NCBI GenBank assembly: GCA_958296225.1
Contig: OY282456.1
Span: 3,534,001 to 3,598,000, forward strand
From: an uncultured Dehalococcoidia bacterium
Lineage (GTDB): Bacteria > Chloroflexota > Dehalococcoidia > Lucifugimonadales > UBA3495
DNA length: 64,000 bases
Reading direction: 5' to 3'
Under the pieces are notes generated by a model. The model made no database searches. It saw only the letters and a program-made list of their open reading frames with translations, and was not told where the DNA came from. A program made the translations under genes and the position numbers. Below, in pieces: positions 35,652 through 45,002 of the stretch; position 1 is the stretch's first letter; every line of letters begins with the position of its first letter.

Positions 35652-36716
35652 TCAGACCGGTATGGCCGGCGTGAAATTGCGCTGTTTCCCCTCGGTTACT
35701 CTCCGGCTTCGGTACACTGCTGCGATGCCGAGCGGGGTTAGCCTTTCATGCCTTGGCTCATTCCGCCGGAGTTCTTCCAGTCGCATTACCGATGCTATGG
35801 TAGCGATGCTGAGCGGACAAATCCAGATTGGCCAGCTGAAATAGACGCCGCGTCTGCGTTCTTGTCTGAACCCGGTGGTTTCTAACCTAGCGCCGCTGAT
35901 TGCGGTGGGAAGCAGCGGCAGCGCTTCAATAGCCAGCCGGTTGGCGCCGCGCTCCGTCCTGGCGGGCTCGCTGCTGGGTTCTTTCCAGCGTAAGGCGTAC
36001 CGGCGTTCCTCAGCCGGGTCCCACCGCAAACCCAGCCTGCGGTCTTTGCGTTCCCACGGTTCAAACAGGCTGCGGCGCAGATGCTCGGAGTCGGTCTGTT
36101 GGACCGTTCGCAGCATTGTATCCAGAAAATACTGCCGACCAGAGCCTGCGATAGTCTGTAGCGCGGTGAACTGAATATTGCCTTTTTTATCCCGCGGAGG
36201 AGTGTTCTCGCAACCGAAAGACGTTATGAAATCAGCGAAGCGACGGTCTGAGCAAGTGGCTTTCCCCTGCGCGGTTTTTGCTATTTTACGGAATTCGTCC
36301 GTGCTGATGGTGAGATCTTTACTGACTTTCAAGGCGTCGTTATCGGTGTCGCGCAGGTAGTCCGCCAACCGTTGGGGCAGTTCTGCCGGCTCCAGGGCCG
36401 TGTTCCCGGACAGCGCGGGACGCCACGGGCCGCTATCCTGCTGCCACCACATCCGCCAATTTGCGGCAGGCTCCATTGCGGTTACGGATTGCAAGGCGCC
36501 GACCGCTGCCAGAAAGCCCAGCAGATTGCCGCCGTCAAGTCCTTTGAGCGCGAACTCGCGTCGTGCCACAACGGGTTGCGGGTTGCCGTCCGGCCCGCCG
36601 GCCTGTGCGTCCACCGGCTGCGGGGCCGGGCCGGTCGTCGGGGACTGCACCGGAGGAACGGCGGCATCGGGCGCCGGCGCAAAGTCCAGGCGGAGTTGTC
36701 CGTTGCTAGTCATCAT
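35652..36716 (-). CDS. Type I-G Cas8-like protein (Csb3/Cas3-extension type)
   Basis: The last gene of the operon, about 354 residues from ATG 36716 (366 from an upstream start). After a Pro-rich leader it has FALKGLDGGNLLGFLAAVGAL, the pattern that opens the accessory/large-subunit proteins of type I-G systems, then KVSKDLTISTDEF and LRWDPAEERRYALRW. It is much shorter than Csx17-type Cas8 and more like Csb3/GSU0052. Its start overlaps the cas3 stop by 11 bp. In Cascade-like complexes this subunit would recognise PAM and recruit Cas3; that role is inference here. Confidence 0.65.
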   Translation of the reverse strand: MMTSNGQLRLDFAPAPDAAVPPVQSPTTGPAPQPVDAQAGGPDGNPQPVVARREFALKGLDGGNLLGFLAAVGALQSVTAMEPAANWRMWWQQDSGPWRPALSGNTALEPAELPQRLADYLRDTDNDALKVSKDLTISTDEFRKIAKTAQGKATCSDRRFADFITSFGCENTPPRDKKGNIQFTALQTIAGSGRQYFLDTMLRTVQQTDSEHLRRSLFEPWERKDRRLGLRWDPAEERRYALRWKEPSSEPARTERGANRLAIEALPLLPTAISGARLETTGFRQERRRGVYFSWPIWICPLSIATIASVMRLEELRRNEPRHERLTPLGIAAVYRSRRVTEGKQRNFTPAIPV

Positions 36717-39693
36717 GGGTTTCCTCCCATTGGCTGCGGCTCCAGTCGGCAACCCGGAGCATGGCCTCCAGATAGGCCAGTCCCCACCAGCCGTATTTGC
36801 GCGTCAGACGCCAGTACCGTTCCGTCACGCCGGAGTCCAGCCGTTCCAGCTCCGTGGGCCCTTGCCCGCGCATAGCCACGCCATCAAGTATAAACTCGGC
36901 GGCGCGCTTCTCCAAATCGGCCCGGCGAAAGGGCGCAAAGGGGCGGCAGTGGCCGTGGTGGCTGGCAATCAGATGCAGCGCCAGGTCTCGGGCGTCCGGG
37001 TCGTCGGGCAGCAGCGCCGGGTTACTTTCGGCCATGCGAACCGACATCAGCTCGTGACGGACATGGATATTGGCGGCATTGGGCGACTTGGCCAGCGGCT
37101 GGGTCGTATCATAATAAGGGCTGCCGCCGTGCATCGCCTGCTGGAACAGCGGGTCGGCCTTGCCGATGTCGTGGAGCAGGGCGGCTTTGTGGAGGGCTTC
37201 GTATTCTTTGCCGGCCAGCCCGCAGCCGGCGGCGTAGCGAGCGGCATACCCGGCTACCCCGTGCGAGTGGTCGGTTAGGGTTACCCGCCGGGCGCGCCGG
37301 GAATGGGCAACGTCATCCGTGTCGTCGGTAATTTCCCGGGGCGAGGCTGTGTCCCGCCGCGGCCGGCGGGCCTGTATAACCAGATTGTCGTCGCTTTGAC
37401 CGGCAGTGACGAACCCGGCAGGGTGGTCCAGCAGTTCTTGGGCATGGTCGCCCCAATGCCCGAGCCATCCGGGCAGCCTTGCGCCGGCCAGCAGTTCCAG
37501 CATATCCTTGACGGTCATTGCAGCGGCGGCGGCGGTTTCCGCGTTGCGGATTTCGTCCAGCATTGCGCCTACTTGCTGAACGGTGGGGGCGGGTTCGTCC
37601 GTCGTTGCTCCGTCAGGGTTGCCGGGATGATTCGTCCAGCCGGCCAACGCTTCATTGCTGATGTGGAGAGTGAGTTGACCGCGCGCTGCGCGATTGCTTA
37701 CGTCGCCGATGTCCAATGCCGCCGGATGGTCATACTCCAGCATATCCCCGAGGCGATGAAAGTTGCCCCGGTGCCGGGTGGGTATGATGATGGTATCGCC
37801 GGGGCGTATGTGCGCCGGACGGTGGGTTATCCGGTTCCGGTCGTCGGGCTCGCTAGGCCAGCGGACAACCCGGCGGCCTTGCCGGTCGTCGCCGGGAGCG
37901 TCCGGTGGTTCCGATTCCGCAACGCCCGGAGCGTCGCCGCTGTCATCGCCCGTGTCATCGGCTAGCCATTTGCGGAATGCAAACAGCGGAACGGGCAGGG
38001 TTTCCCGTGCGCTGGGTGGGCAAGGACGCAGCAGATCCAGTACTGCGTTCACTGCATCGTCGTCGCCCAGGTTCAAGTTATCCAGGTTCAGCCCGGCGCG
38101 CCAGCATACTTGCACGTCGGCCGGGCTGTTGGCCTTGCCGTGCAGGTAGCTATCCGGCGATGGCGACGGCCCCATTCCGGGGCTGGTTTGCGCCCAGGCG
38201 TCAATGTGCGCCGGCAGCATCACGGTGGCGTTTTCCGCCGGCGGATTCAACCGCGCCCGGTCATCTGGCGGCGTATCCGCCAACAGCTCTGCGATATTGG
38301 CGATGCCAAAGTTTATTTCGCCTGATGTGTTGGCCCGTTCTTTGAGCCACTGCCAAGTTGCGCTGATGGCGTCGCCGTATATGGGGTCGGGAGTTTTGGC
38401 ATCTACCTGGTCGGCACGGATGATGATGCGTCCGGGAGCGGTTAGAGCCTGCCCGGTGCGGTTCAGCCTCCCGAAGCGCTGCCGCAGAGCGTCCAGACTG
38501 GCGCACTCGGTGACCAGTCCGTCAAAGTCCAGGTCGGCGCCGATTTCCAGCGTTTGCGTGGCCACGGCGATTAGTGGGCGGGCGCCGGCGCGGGTTTGCG
38601 GAGCAGCATATGGGCTAACTTGCGCGAGGGTGTGCATGGCCTGTTCCCGTTCCCGCTGGCGCATCCGCCCGGTTAGAAGGACGGTATCGGCAATGTCCCG
38701 CTCCCGGATAATGCGATAGGCTTCCCGCGCCGTCGCTACCCGGTTGGCGAAAACTACTGCCGTTGGAATGCCTTGTCCGGTCAAATCCAGCGCGGCGCCG
38801 GCCAGTTCCCGCCCCAATGCGGCGTGGACGTCGCCGCTGCGGGGAACCCGTTTTGCCACTGCCAGCGTCGCCGGCTTGGCTGCCAGCTGCCGGCGTCCCA
38901 GCGGGTGATTGGGGTCGGCCGGCTGCGACGACGTATCGCGAAAGTGCCGGCTTTCCGCGATTTCGTTGGGGGGCGTAGCCGACATTATAACCGCCTGGAA
39001 CGGCGCGCCCGTCGGGCATTCCGCCCATTGGCGATACTTGCGGACGGCCCGGATGGTCTGCAAGAACGGCTGCGCGCAGTGTGCCTCGTCCAGCATGATG
39101 AGGCTGTCGTTGGCCGCCAGCCCGGCGTGTACCGGCCAGACGCCGCGCCCCTTGCCGTAGGCGCGGAACAGCAGCGCCGAGCCCACCTGGTCAACGGTGG
39201 TGGTAATAATCGCCGGCTGGCGGGGGTTCCTTTCCCAACTGCTGGACTGGCGGATGCCGCCGCGCAGCCGGTACACCGCCAGCGGTTGGGCGTCATCGGC
39301 ATCACTGCCGCCGGCCAGTATCCGCAGCCGGTCGGCGACGACCTTGACGATGCCCTCGTCGCTCGCCGCCAGCTTCCCGGCCAGGCGTTCTGCCCGGTCG
39401 TAGGTCTGGTCAACGATGTTCCGCCGGTCCACGGTGTAAAACAGCCGCCGGGGGTGCGGACTGGTTGCCCGTTCCGTGTCGGCCAGGGCGGCCAGCGAGA
39501 ACACGGCTATGTCCAGGCAGGCCGTCTTGCCGGCGGCGGTGGGCAGCGCGATGGCCTCCGGCCATAGATTGCCGGCAGAGTGCATCACTTGTTCCGCCAT
39601 ACGCTGCTGCCAGTCATAGGGTTCGTACCCCCACAACTCCCGGAAAAACGGCCCGAAATCGGCCGGGGTTAGATTGTCGTTTGTGATGCTCAT
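36706..39693 (-). CDS. cas3: Cas3 helicase-nuclease, type I-G (helicase then HD)
   Basis: 995 residues from ATG 39693 (MSITNDNLTP). It opens with LWGYEPYDWQQRMAEQV, has Walker A PTAAGKT at 51-57, DEAH at 202-205 (MLDEAHCAQPF), later helicase motifs VATQTLEIGADLDFDGL and RFGRLNRTG, and a C-terminal HD nuclease near residues 841-842 (LLHDIGKADPLF, then ASHHGHCRPF). HD at the C-terminus is the I-G arrangement, opposite to most Cas3. It unwinds and shreds DNA after Cascade binding. The frame extends upstream to 39945, but that part overlaps csb2. Confidence 0.92.
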   Translation of the reverse strand: MSITNDNLTPADFGPFFRELWGYEPYDWQQRMAEQVMHSAGNLWPEAIALPTAAGKTACLDIAVFSLAALADTERATSPHPRRLFYTVDRRNIVDQTYDRAERLAGKLAASDEGIVKVVADRLRILAGGSDADDAQPLAVYRLRGGIRQSSSWERNPRQPAIITTTVDQVGSALLFRAYGKGRGVWPVHAGLAANDSLIMLDEAHCAQPFLQTIRAVRKYRQWAECPTGAPFQAVIMSATPPNEIAESRHFRDTSSQPADPNHPLGRRQLAAKPATLAVAKRVPRSGDVHAALGRELAGAALDLTGQGIPTAVVFANRVATAREAYRIIRERDIADTVLLTGRMRQREREQAMHTLAQVSPYAAPQTRAGARPLIAVATQTLEIGADLDFDGLVTECASLDALRQRFGRLNRTGQALTAPGRIIIRADQVDAKTPDPIYGDAISATWQWLKERANTSGEINFGIANIAELLADTPPDDRARLNPPAENATVMLPAHIDAWAQTSPGMGPSPSPDSYLHGKANSPADVQVCWRAGLNLDNLNLGDDDAVNAVLDLLRPCPPSARETLPVPLFAFRKWLADDTGDDSGDAPGVAESEPPDAPGDDRQGRRVVRWPSEPDDRNRITHRPAHIRPGDTIIIPTRHRGNFHRLGDMLEYDHPAALDIGDVSNRAARGQLTLHISNEALAGWTNHPGNPDGATTDEPAPTVQQVGAMLDEIRNAETAAAAAMTVKDMLELLAGARLPGWLGHWGDHAQELLDHPAGFVTAGQSDDNLVIQARRPRRDTASPREITDDTDDVAHSRRARRVTLTDHSHGVAGYAARYAAGCGLAGKEYEALHKAALLHDIGKADPLFQQAMHGGSPYYDTTQPLAKSPNAANIHVRHELMSVRMAESNPALLPDDPDARDLALHLIASHHGHCRPFAPFRRADLEKRAAEFILDGVAMRGQGPTELERLDSGVTERYWRLTRKYGWWGLAYLEAMLRVADWSRSQWEETHDD

Positions 39694-39710
39694 TCCGTTT
39701 TCGCTCACTC

Positions 39711-41132
39711 TCACGCGGGGCGGCACAGGCCATAGCCCCGGTAGCGCCCACTGCCCAGTATGACCGGCCCGCGCACCGGCTCGGCGAATACGATGGCGGC
39801 ATGGGTGTGCTGCCATTCGCCGTTGCCGCCCTGGTCGCTGCGCCGGCGCAGCCGGGGGAACTCCCGCGCCGGCGGCACGCCTTCCAGCATTGACACCGGG
39901 CCCAGCGCCACCGCAATGGGCGACGGCAGGCCGATACGGCGACACTGCTCGGCAACGTTCTCACGCTCCAGCCGGGCTTTGTCCGGCCCCTTGTAGTAGC
40001 GGTCGAGGGTCACCGGGGTTACGGTGTGCCAGGTATCGGATGGATGCGTCCAGGTCTCGGCTTGCAGATTATGTCTCGCCTGCTGGCTGGCGCTGGATTC
40101 CGGCTGCCGCAGCGTCGCCTCGTTCCACTGGCCGCGCATTATTTGGTGCGATTTCAGTTCGCCATTCGCTTCATAGCCGAGCAGATTGTGGAAAAGACGG
40201 TTTGCTTCTGCGTCGGGTACGGCGCGGGGCAGGGCAATCGCCAGCCCCATAACGCGCCCGTTGGCGTGCTGCCGCCCGACGAAAGGCAGCGGTATCAGGG
40301 CAACGTGGGGGCTTGCGCTGCGCCCGCCGTCCGGGGTATGGCCGCTAATCCATTCCGGCAGCGGTTCCGGGCATTGGGACAGAATCAGATTGCGAAAGGC
40401 GGCGGTGAGCTGGCCGGCCGCTCGTAAATCCAGGCCGGCGCCGGTGGCCTCAAACACTATCAGACGGTCGGTGAAAACGCTGTGCGGGCGCTCCGTAGTA
40501 TCCGCGGCGCCGGCGCGGAGATAGCCCGCCCAGCGCCGCGCCTCCGGCCGCTGGCCACTCGCGTAGGCAGTGGCCAGGTCGTCGAGCCGGCCGCCGTAGG
40601 GGACACGCATCCGGTAGCCGCCCGGCCCGGCTGCCGGCCGCCAGTTTGCGGGGGGCGGGTTGTCGTCAACCCACGCTTGCGCCAGCGATGACGAATGCCC
40701 GACGCTGGTGACACTGGCGGCGAGCCGTTGCAATGCTGGCAGATGCTCGGCCGGGTCGGCATTCGGCCAAATGATATGCGCGGTGGGGTTGTCCAGTGTT
40801 GCAGTGGCGAATTGACGGGGCCGCCGGCTGCGACTTTCCGGCAATAGCTGCCGGCGTTGCGCCGGAGGGCGGTCGTCATTCACCGGGACATAATGCCGGA
40901 CTGCTTGCCGGGTCTGGCACTCGCCGGCGGCCAGGGACGGCGTGGCTTGGCTTTCCAGCCAGCGCAACGCCTGTTCTGCGGCGGCGTCCTGGCCGGTTTC
41001 ACCCCAAGCGGCCACCAGCGCCATAAACACCCGGTCGGGATGCGGGGGCCATTCTACGGCCCCGCCGGCCGAGCCGTAAGCGGACGCCGCTACCCGGCCG
41101 TTCAGGTAGTTGATTGCGATGGCAAACATCAA
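39711..41132 (-). CDS. csb2: Csb2, Cas5-Cas6 fusion of type I-G
   Basis: 473 residues of the GSU0054/Csb2 family. The opening FAIAINYLNGRVAAS and WPPHPDRVFMALVAAWGETG segments are typical, and the C-terminal half has the Gly-rich region of a RAMP (RGPVILGSGRYRGYGLCRP). The Cas5 part caps the crRNA handle and the Cas6 part cuts pre-crRNA at the repeat hairpin; the likely histidine is not identified. Its ATG overlaps the csb1 stop (ATGA). Confidence 0.85.
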   Translation of the reverse strand: MMFAIAINYLNGRVAASAYGSAGGAVEWPPHPDRVFMALVAAWGETGQDAAAEQALRWLESQATPSLAAGECQTRQAVRHYVPVNDDRPPAQRRQLLPESRSRRPRQFATATLDNPTAHIIWPNADPAEHLPALQRLAASVTSVGHSSSLAQAWVDDNPPPANWRPAAGPGGYRMRVPYGGRLDDLATAYASGQRPEARRWAGYLRAGAADTTERPHSVFTDRLIVFEATGAGLDLRAAGQLTAAFRNLILSQCPEPLPEWISGHTPDGGRSASPHVALIPLPFVGRQHANGRVMGLAIALPRAVPDAEANRLFHNLLGYEANGELKSHQIMRGQWNEATLRQPESSASQQARHNLQAETWTHPSDTWHTVTPVTLDRYYKGPDKARLERENVAEQCRRIGLPSPIAVALGPVSMLEGVPPAREFPRLRRRSDQGGNGEWQHTHAAIVFAEPVRGPVILGSGRYRGYGLCRPA

Positions 41133-42337
41133 TCCTGCTCCGATGATTGAGCGTCCGGTTCCTGGCTCCGCTTGACCAGCTCCAGCAACTCGTCCGAAGG
41201 GACAAGCGATATGACGCTCTCCCAGGGCAGGCCCTTGCTTTTAGCCGCAGCAATGGCGGCGTTGAGCAGTTCCAGGGCGGACGTTACGCCAAGCGAAAAC
41301 TTGGCGGGCGACTGGCCGGGCTGGTCCAACAGTTCCCAGACCACCGGATTTTGGGGAATCAGGTGACAGCGGGAGCGCAGGTCGGTATCGGTGCGCGCCA
41401 GCGTGCCGGCGGCCAGCCCCAGCGCGGCCAGAGCGGTGCGGGCGGCAACATCAACGGCGGCGTCGGAATCTACGGCGCCATTCAGGGGAAAGCGCAGGCG
41501 GCGGATTACGGATAGGGACAGCGTGGTAGTTTGCACGGCCTCGCTGATGGTGAAGCCGCCGTCAGAGATAGCTGGCGTCACATTGCCGTGGTTGGCCTCG
41601 GATGGACGGCCATCCCGGCCCAGTGTGCGGGGGCGGCTGCCGCCGGCGGCTTGCTCGCGTTCCAGTGTCCAGCGCGGGTATTCGTCGCTTTCGTTCTCTC
41701 GCTGGTACAGGGTTCCAGCGCCGACGCGAATACTGGCCGGGTCAATGCGGCTGGCGGTTTTCTTGCCTAGCACGGCGTCGTGGCCGACGATTTCCGAAGT
41801 TATGGCCCGTTGAAACTTGACGCCCAAACCGCCTCTGGGCCCGGTGGAATCCCAAAAGCCGAACAGCAGCGCCGTGGGGCAGATGCCGAATAGACCGGCG
41901 GCGTTGTCAATGCGGGCGTGGTCCAGCAGCTTGCCGGTGTCGGAGGCGCGGAACATCTTGCCGTCCAACCGGCTGTCCCGAAACAAAGCGTCGGCGATGC
42001 GGTGCGGCGCTTCCAGGCTGGTCACCGTGAACTTGCGGGGCAGGTCATCCCGGTCAAACCGCACTTCCAGCAGCGGCAGATTAGCCAGCCCGGAACGGCG
42101 GGCGGCCAGCAAGGCCAGTTCCATACGGTTGGCCTGGCTGGCTACGGAATCCAGCAGCACGCACTCCCTGATTTCTCCCGTATCCGGGTTGATGCGCGAT
42201 TCGGTAGCGTATTGCCCGCCTTCGTAGGTGGGCGGGAATACTTTGTCGCCGGGCCCGCCGGCCGGTTGGTATCTGGTGATGCAGCGGAAAGCGGCGGCGT
42301 TGCTGACGACTGCCTCTTGGATAGTTTGCAAGTCCAT
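41129..42337 (-). CDS. csb1: Csb1, type I-G Cas7 backbone protein
   Basis: 402 residues of the GSU0053/Csb1 family: RCITRYQPAGGPGDKVFPPT, then TYEGGQYATESR, CVLLDSVASQANRMELAL and GFWDSTGPRGGLGVKFQRA. Multiple copies coat the crRNA spacer in the surveillance complex. First gene of the effector group, with its own promoter (42399-42427) in the 105-bp gap after cas2. Downstream csb2, cas3 and cas8 overlap or nearly touch, so the four form an operon. Confidence 0.88.
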   Translation of the reverse strand: MDLQTIQEAVVSNAAAFRCITRYQPAGGPGDKVFPPTYEGGQYATESRINPDTGEIRECVLLDSVASQANRMELALLAARRSGLANLPLLEVRFDRDDLPRKFTVTSLEAPHRIADALFRDSRLDGKMFRASDTGKLLDHARIDNAAGLFGICPTALLFGFWDSTGPRGGLGVKFQRAITSEIVGHDAVLGKKTASRIDPASIRVGAGTLYQRENESDEYPRWTLEREQAAGGSRPRTLGRDGRPSEANHGNVTPAISDGGFTISEAVQTTTLSLSVIRRLRFPLNGAVDSDAAVDVAARTALAALGLAAGTLARTDTDLRSRCHLIPQNPVVWELLDQPGQSPAKFSLGVTSALELLNAAIAAAKSKGLPWESVISLVPSDELLELVKRSQEPDAQSSEQD

Positions 42338-42398
42338 TGTGGTTTTCTCCGAGTTGGAAACTTACCGCGTTGTCAAAATAGCACAATTGTTCACTGGC

Positions 42399-42427
42399 AT
42401 TTTAGACCGGCTGGCGCTTTTCGTCAA
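42399..42427 (-). promoter_or_regulatory. Near-consensus sigma70 promoter for the csb1 operon
   Basis: On the minus strand TTGACG (42427-42422), exactly 17 bp, then TAAAAT (42404-42399), 62 bp upstream of the csb1 ATG. A perfect 9-bp inverted repeat CTCCGAGTT (42347-42355) / AACTCGGAG (42427-42435) flanks it, one arm touching the -35 box; it might be an operator. Confidence 0.6.
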
Positions 42428-42442
42428 ACTCGGAGCGCGCTG

Positions 42443-42739
42443 TCAAACCACCAGCACCTCCCGCGCCACCGGCTTCAGCTGACGACCCAGAGCTTTGACC
42501 ACGTTGCTGCCCCGGCCCGTGGCCGGCCCAATGTCAATTATCAGCACCCGGTCCTCTTTCAGATTAATCAGTTCCGTCAGCGCTTCCTCCATCAGGACCC
42601 GCTCTTTGGCCGACAGGTCGCAGGTAAAAACCGAGTACTGCAATGGGTCGCCAAACCCATTCATCTTGCGGTGCACCCGCCGCAGCCGGGCCGGGTCGCT
42701 GACATCATAGGCTACGATGTGACGGTTACGCATGGTCAT
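42443..42739 (-). CDS. cas2: Cas2
   Basis: 98 residues. The ferredoxin-like fold begins HIVAYDVSDPARLRRVHRKM with the usual aspartate after the first strand, then GDPLQYSVFTCDLSAKE and DRVLIIDIGP. With Cas1 it forms the spacer integrase. ATG 42739 follows the cas4-cas1 stop directly (TGAATG); an in-frame ATG at 42733 is also possible. Some I-G Cas2 proteins are fused or longer; this one is standard. Confidence 0.93.
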   Translation of the reverse strand: MTMRNRHIVAYDVSDPARLRRVHRKMNGFGDPLQYSVFTCDLSAKERVLMEEALTELINLKEDRVLIIDIGPATGRGSNVVKALGRQLKPVAREVLVV

Positions 42740-44419
42740 TCACCTGGTGGTAAAGGCCGGGTAGTCCGATAGTTCGCCCAGCAGATTCCGTCCCAGCAGG
42801 CGCGCCTGGATTTCCATTATCCGGCGGTAGCTCACCGAGTAGCTGAACAACGGGTGCCGTATCAGCGTGTCCAGCCGCCGCTCAAAAGCCCTGATTACCG
42901 TGCGCCGTCCGTCGGATGTTAGCGCGACTGCGCCGGAACGGTGAATGAAATCCCGTTCCTTTAGTTCGCCGTTGTTGAGCAGGGTCAGCGCGGCCGAATC
43001 GGCTACGATGGGGCGGAATTCCTCGGCCAGGTCCAGGGCCAGCGCCGGCCGCCCATACTTGGGCTGGTGGTAGAATCCCATATAGGGGTCAAATCCGACT
43101 GCCAGTGCCGATACTGCTGTCTGCCGCGCCAGCATTGAATAGAGGAATGACAATACCGCGTTCACCGGGTCTTTGGGCGGGCGGCGGTTGCGAGTGACGA
43201 AGTCAAAGGCGGCGTTGTCGCTTTTGACCATCGCCCCAAAGTTGGAGAAATAGACCCGCGCCGCCGCGCCCTCGATGCCCAGCAACGTCGGCATCCCGTC
43301 CGCGCGCGCCGCATTGGCCGCCAGCCGTTCCAGCTCGCTGATGGCCGGGGCCGGCGCCGCCGGATGGTTGCGCCGCAGCATCACCCGGCTGTTGCGTATC
43401 TTGGCCACGGTAATATCCCGCGCAATTTTCAATGACCGTACAGCATCGCCAGCCGCCTGGAACTGGCGGATACGCAACTCTACGTTCTTGTGCGTCATCC
43501 CGGCGGTGATGCCGTTCAGCCAGCCGCCGTAACTGAAATGGCATACCGGGATGCCTCTGGCCAGCAGCTCCCGCATCGCTTGCGCCGTAACCTGCACGTT
43601 GCCGAACAGCGACACACTGGACACGTCCAGCAGCCGCGCTTTGGCGATGACTTCGCCCTTGCTCTTGACGGTGAGTTCGTCGCCCGATTTCCCGACTACG
43701 GCGCCTTGGGTCTGCACGTACAGCGGGAGAGCGTCGTCCCGCGCCGGCGCCATACGACGCACGTCGTCGGGCCGGGTTACATAGCGGCTGCCCTTGAGGA
43801 ACGTTACCTCATCGGGCAGACAGATGCCTACCAGCGAGCAGCGGGGGCATTTGGGGCTGTCCTCCAACGGCGCGGGTATCCGGCCGGATCCGGCCATGGC
43901 GCGGGTTTCGTCCAGCAGCGATTTGGTACGCTGCACGAGGTCGTCGTCAAACTCGACCGTCACTCTGCGCCGGGAGGCCACGAAATACAGGACACCCTGC
44001 CGGCATTCGTAACCGCTGGCCCGCAGCAGCAGTCTCTGAACGCACAGTTGCACCCGTTCCGGTTCGTAGGCGTTGCCGGGAACATCGGGAACGGCGCCGC
44101 GTTTGTAGTCCACCGGCGTAGCGTATTTGCCATCCGCCTCCACCAGGTCAATGCGGGCGATTGCGCCTAGCGTGTCATCGGAAATCGTCACGGAACGGGC
44201 GTGAATTTCATCCGTATCGCCGGCGTCGTCATCCGGCGCGGGCAAGGCCAGACTGCCGGTAGGCCGGTCAACGCGCCGGTGCTGGAAACGTCCGTCAATG
44301 GTATCGGCGCTGTGCGCGAATTCGCCTTGCACCCATTCGAGGTAGCAAAGTCGGGGGCAGTAAGCAAACTCGTTCAGCATCCTTGCCGGGACCAGTTCCG
44401 GTACAGCCGTGGTGGTCAT
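42740..44419 (-). CDS. cas4-cas1: Cas4-Cas1 fusion
   Basis: 559 residues, the hallmark adaptation protein of type I-G. Cas4 domain, about 1-210: Fe-S cysteines C21 (with C25 nearby), C191, C194 and C200; RecB-like acidic/lysine residues D91, D104 and K106 (PVDYKRG). Cas1 domain, about 230-559: metal ligands E383 (GIEGAAARVYF), H451 (GFYHQPKYGRPAL) and the acidic cluster in LDLAEEFRP. Cas4 trims prespacers and selects PAM; Cas1 integrates. GAGGATTCAAT precedes ATG 44419. First gene of the locus, followed at once by cas2. Confidence 0.95.
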   Translation of the reverse strand: MTTTAVPELVPARMLNEFAYCPRLCYLEWVQGEFAHSADTIDGRFQHRRVDRPTGSLALPAPDDDAGDTDEIHARSVTISDDTLGAIARIDLVEADGKYATPVDYKRGAVPDVPGNAYEPERVQLCVQRLLLRASGYECRQGVLYFVASRRRVTVEFDDDLVQRTKSLLDETRAMAGSGRIPAPLEDSPKCPRCSLVGICLPDEVTFLKGSRYVTRPDDVRRMAPARDDALPLYVQTQGAVVGKSGDELTVKSKGEVIAKARLLDVSSVSLFGNVQVTAQAMRELLARGIPVCHFSYGGWLNGITAGMTHKNVELRIRQFQAAGDAVRSLKIARDITVAKIRNSRVMLRRNHPAAPAPAISELERLAANAARADGMPTLLGIEGAAARVYFSNFGAMVKSDNAAFDFVTRNRRPPKDPVNAVLSFLYSMLARQTAVSALAVGFDPYMGFYHQPKYGRPALALDLAEEFRPIVADSAALTLLNNGELKERDFIHRSGAVALTSDGRRTVIRAFERRLDTLIRHPLFSYSVSYRRIMEIQARLLGRNLLGELSDYPAFTTR

Positions 44420-44719
44420 ATTGAATCCTCGCCCGCGGTGATATGCTGCCGCCTGGTTTGCATTTTGCGCGTTATGTTATCACAATCATGGCCGGTCGCT
44501 GGGAGTTATCCCCGGCGAACTGCGTTTCCTGAAAGCGTAGCCCCACCGGAGTGGGGGACGTTAGCGGCGGCGGAGCTGGCTATCTCGACTCATCAAATCA
44601 TCATTTTTGACGGATGCGCGGGGTACGTCCGGCCTCTTATCCAGAACTCAACAGACGCCTGATGTTGCCCAATGCCTGCGGCGCGGCGGGCCGCCGTAGT
44701 CCCGCTCCGTGTCGGCGCG

Positions 44720-44841
44720 GGTAGCGTTCCGTTTCAGGTGGTTTGATTATTCCCCATTCCCGCGAAAGCGAGAATCCAGGAACGGCAAGAGCGGCATCCC
44801 TGACTTTGCAAAGTCCCGATCACCTGAAACGGAACGCTACC
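44720..44841. mobile_element. 122-bp MITE derived from the IS at 46990
   Basis: Ends TAGCGTTCCGTTTCAGGTG and its exact complement, differing by one base from the ends of the IS at 46990-48065 (TTTTAGG). The interior has no coding capacity. It was probably mobilised by the IS transposase. The rest of 44420-44908 shows no gene; the first 60 bases must carry the cas4-cas1 promoter, but no clear hexamers are present. Confidence 0.7.
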
Positions 44842-44908
44842 CCGGAAGGCTGCGTTATTGACGCCGCCAGTGGAGCCTTGCTAAAATCAAGCCATACCTC
44901 GCACACGT

Positions 44909-44985
44909 GGGCGGTTAGCTCAGCTGGTTAGAGTACTTGCTCGACACGCAAGAGGTCAGTGGTTCGAGTCCACTACCGCCCACCA
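44909..44985 (+). tRNA. tRNA-Val(GAC)
   Basis: The acceptor stem GGGCGGT pairs with ACCGCCC, discriminator A and encoded CCA (44983-44985). D arm TAGCTCAGCTGGTTAGAG; anticodon stem CTTGC/GCAAG closing loop TCGACAC with anticodon GAC; T arm with GGTTCGAGTCC. It reads GUC and by wobble GUU codons. Confidence 0.95.
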
Positions 44986-45002
44986 CATCGCCTTGCCGGG
45001 GG

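Noticed and set aside
39693..39945. Extending cas3 upstream to 39945
   Set aside because: The extra 84 codons overlap csb2 in another frame and have no conserved content; ATG 39693 precedes the conserved Cas3 opening.
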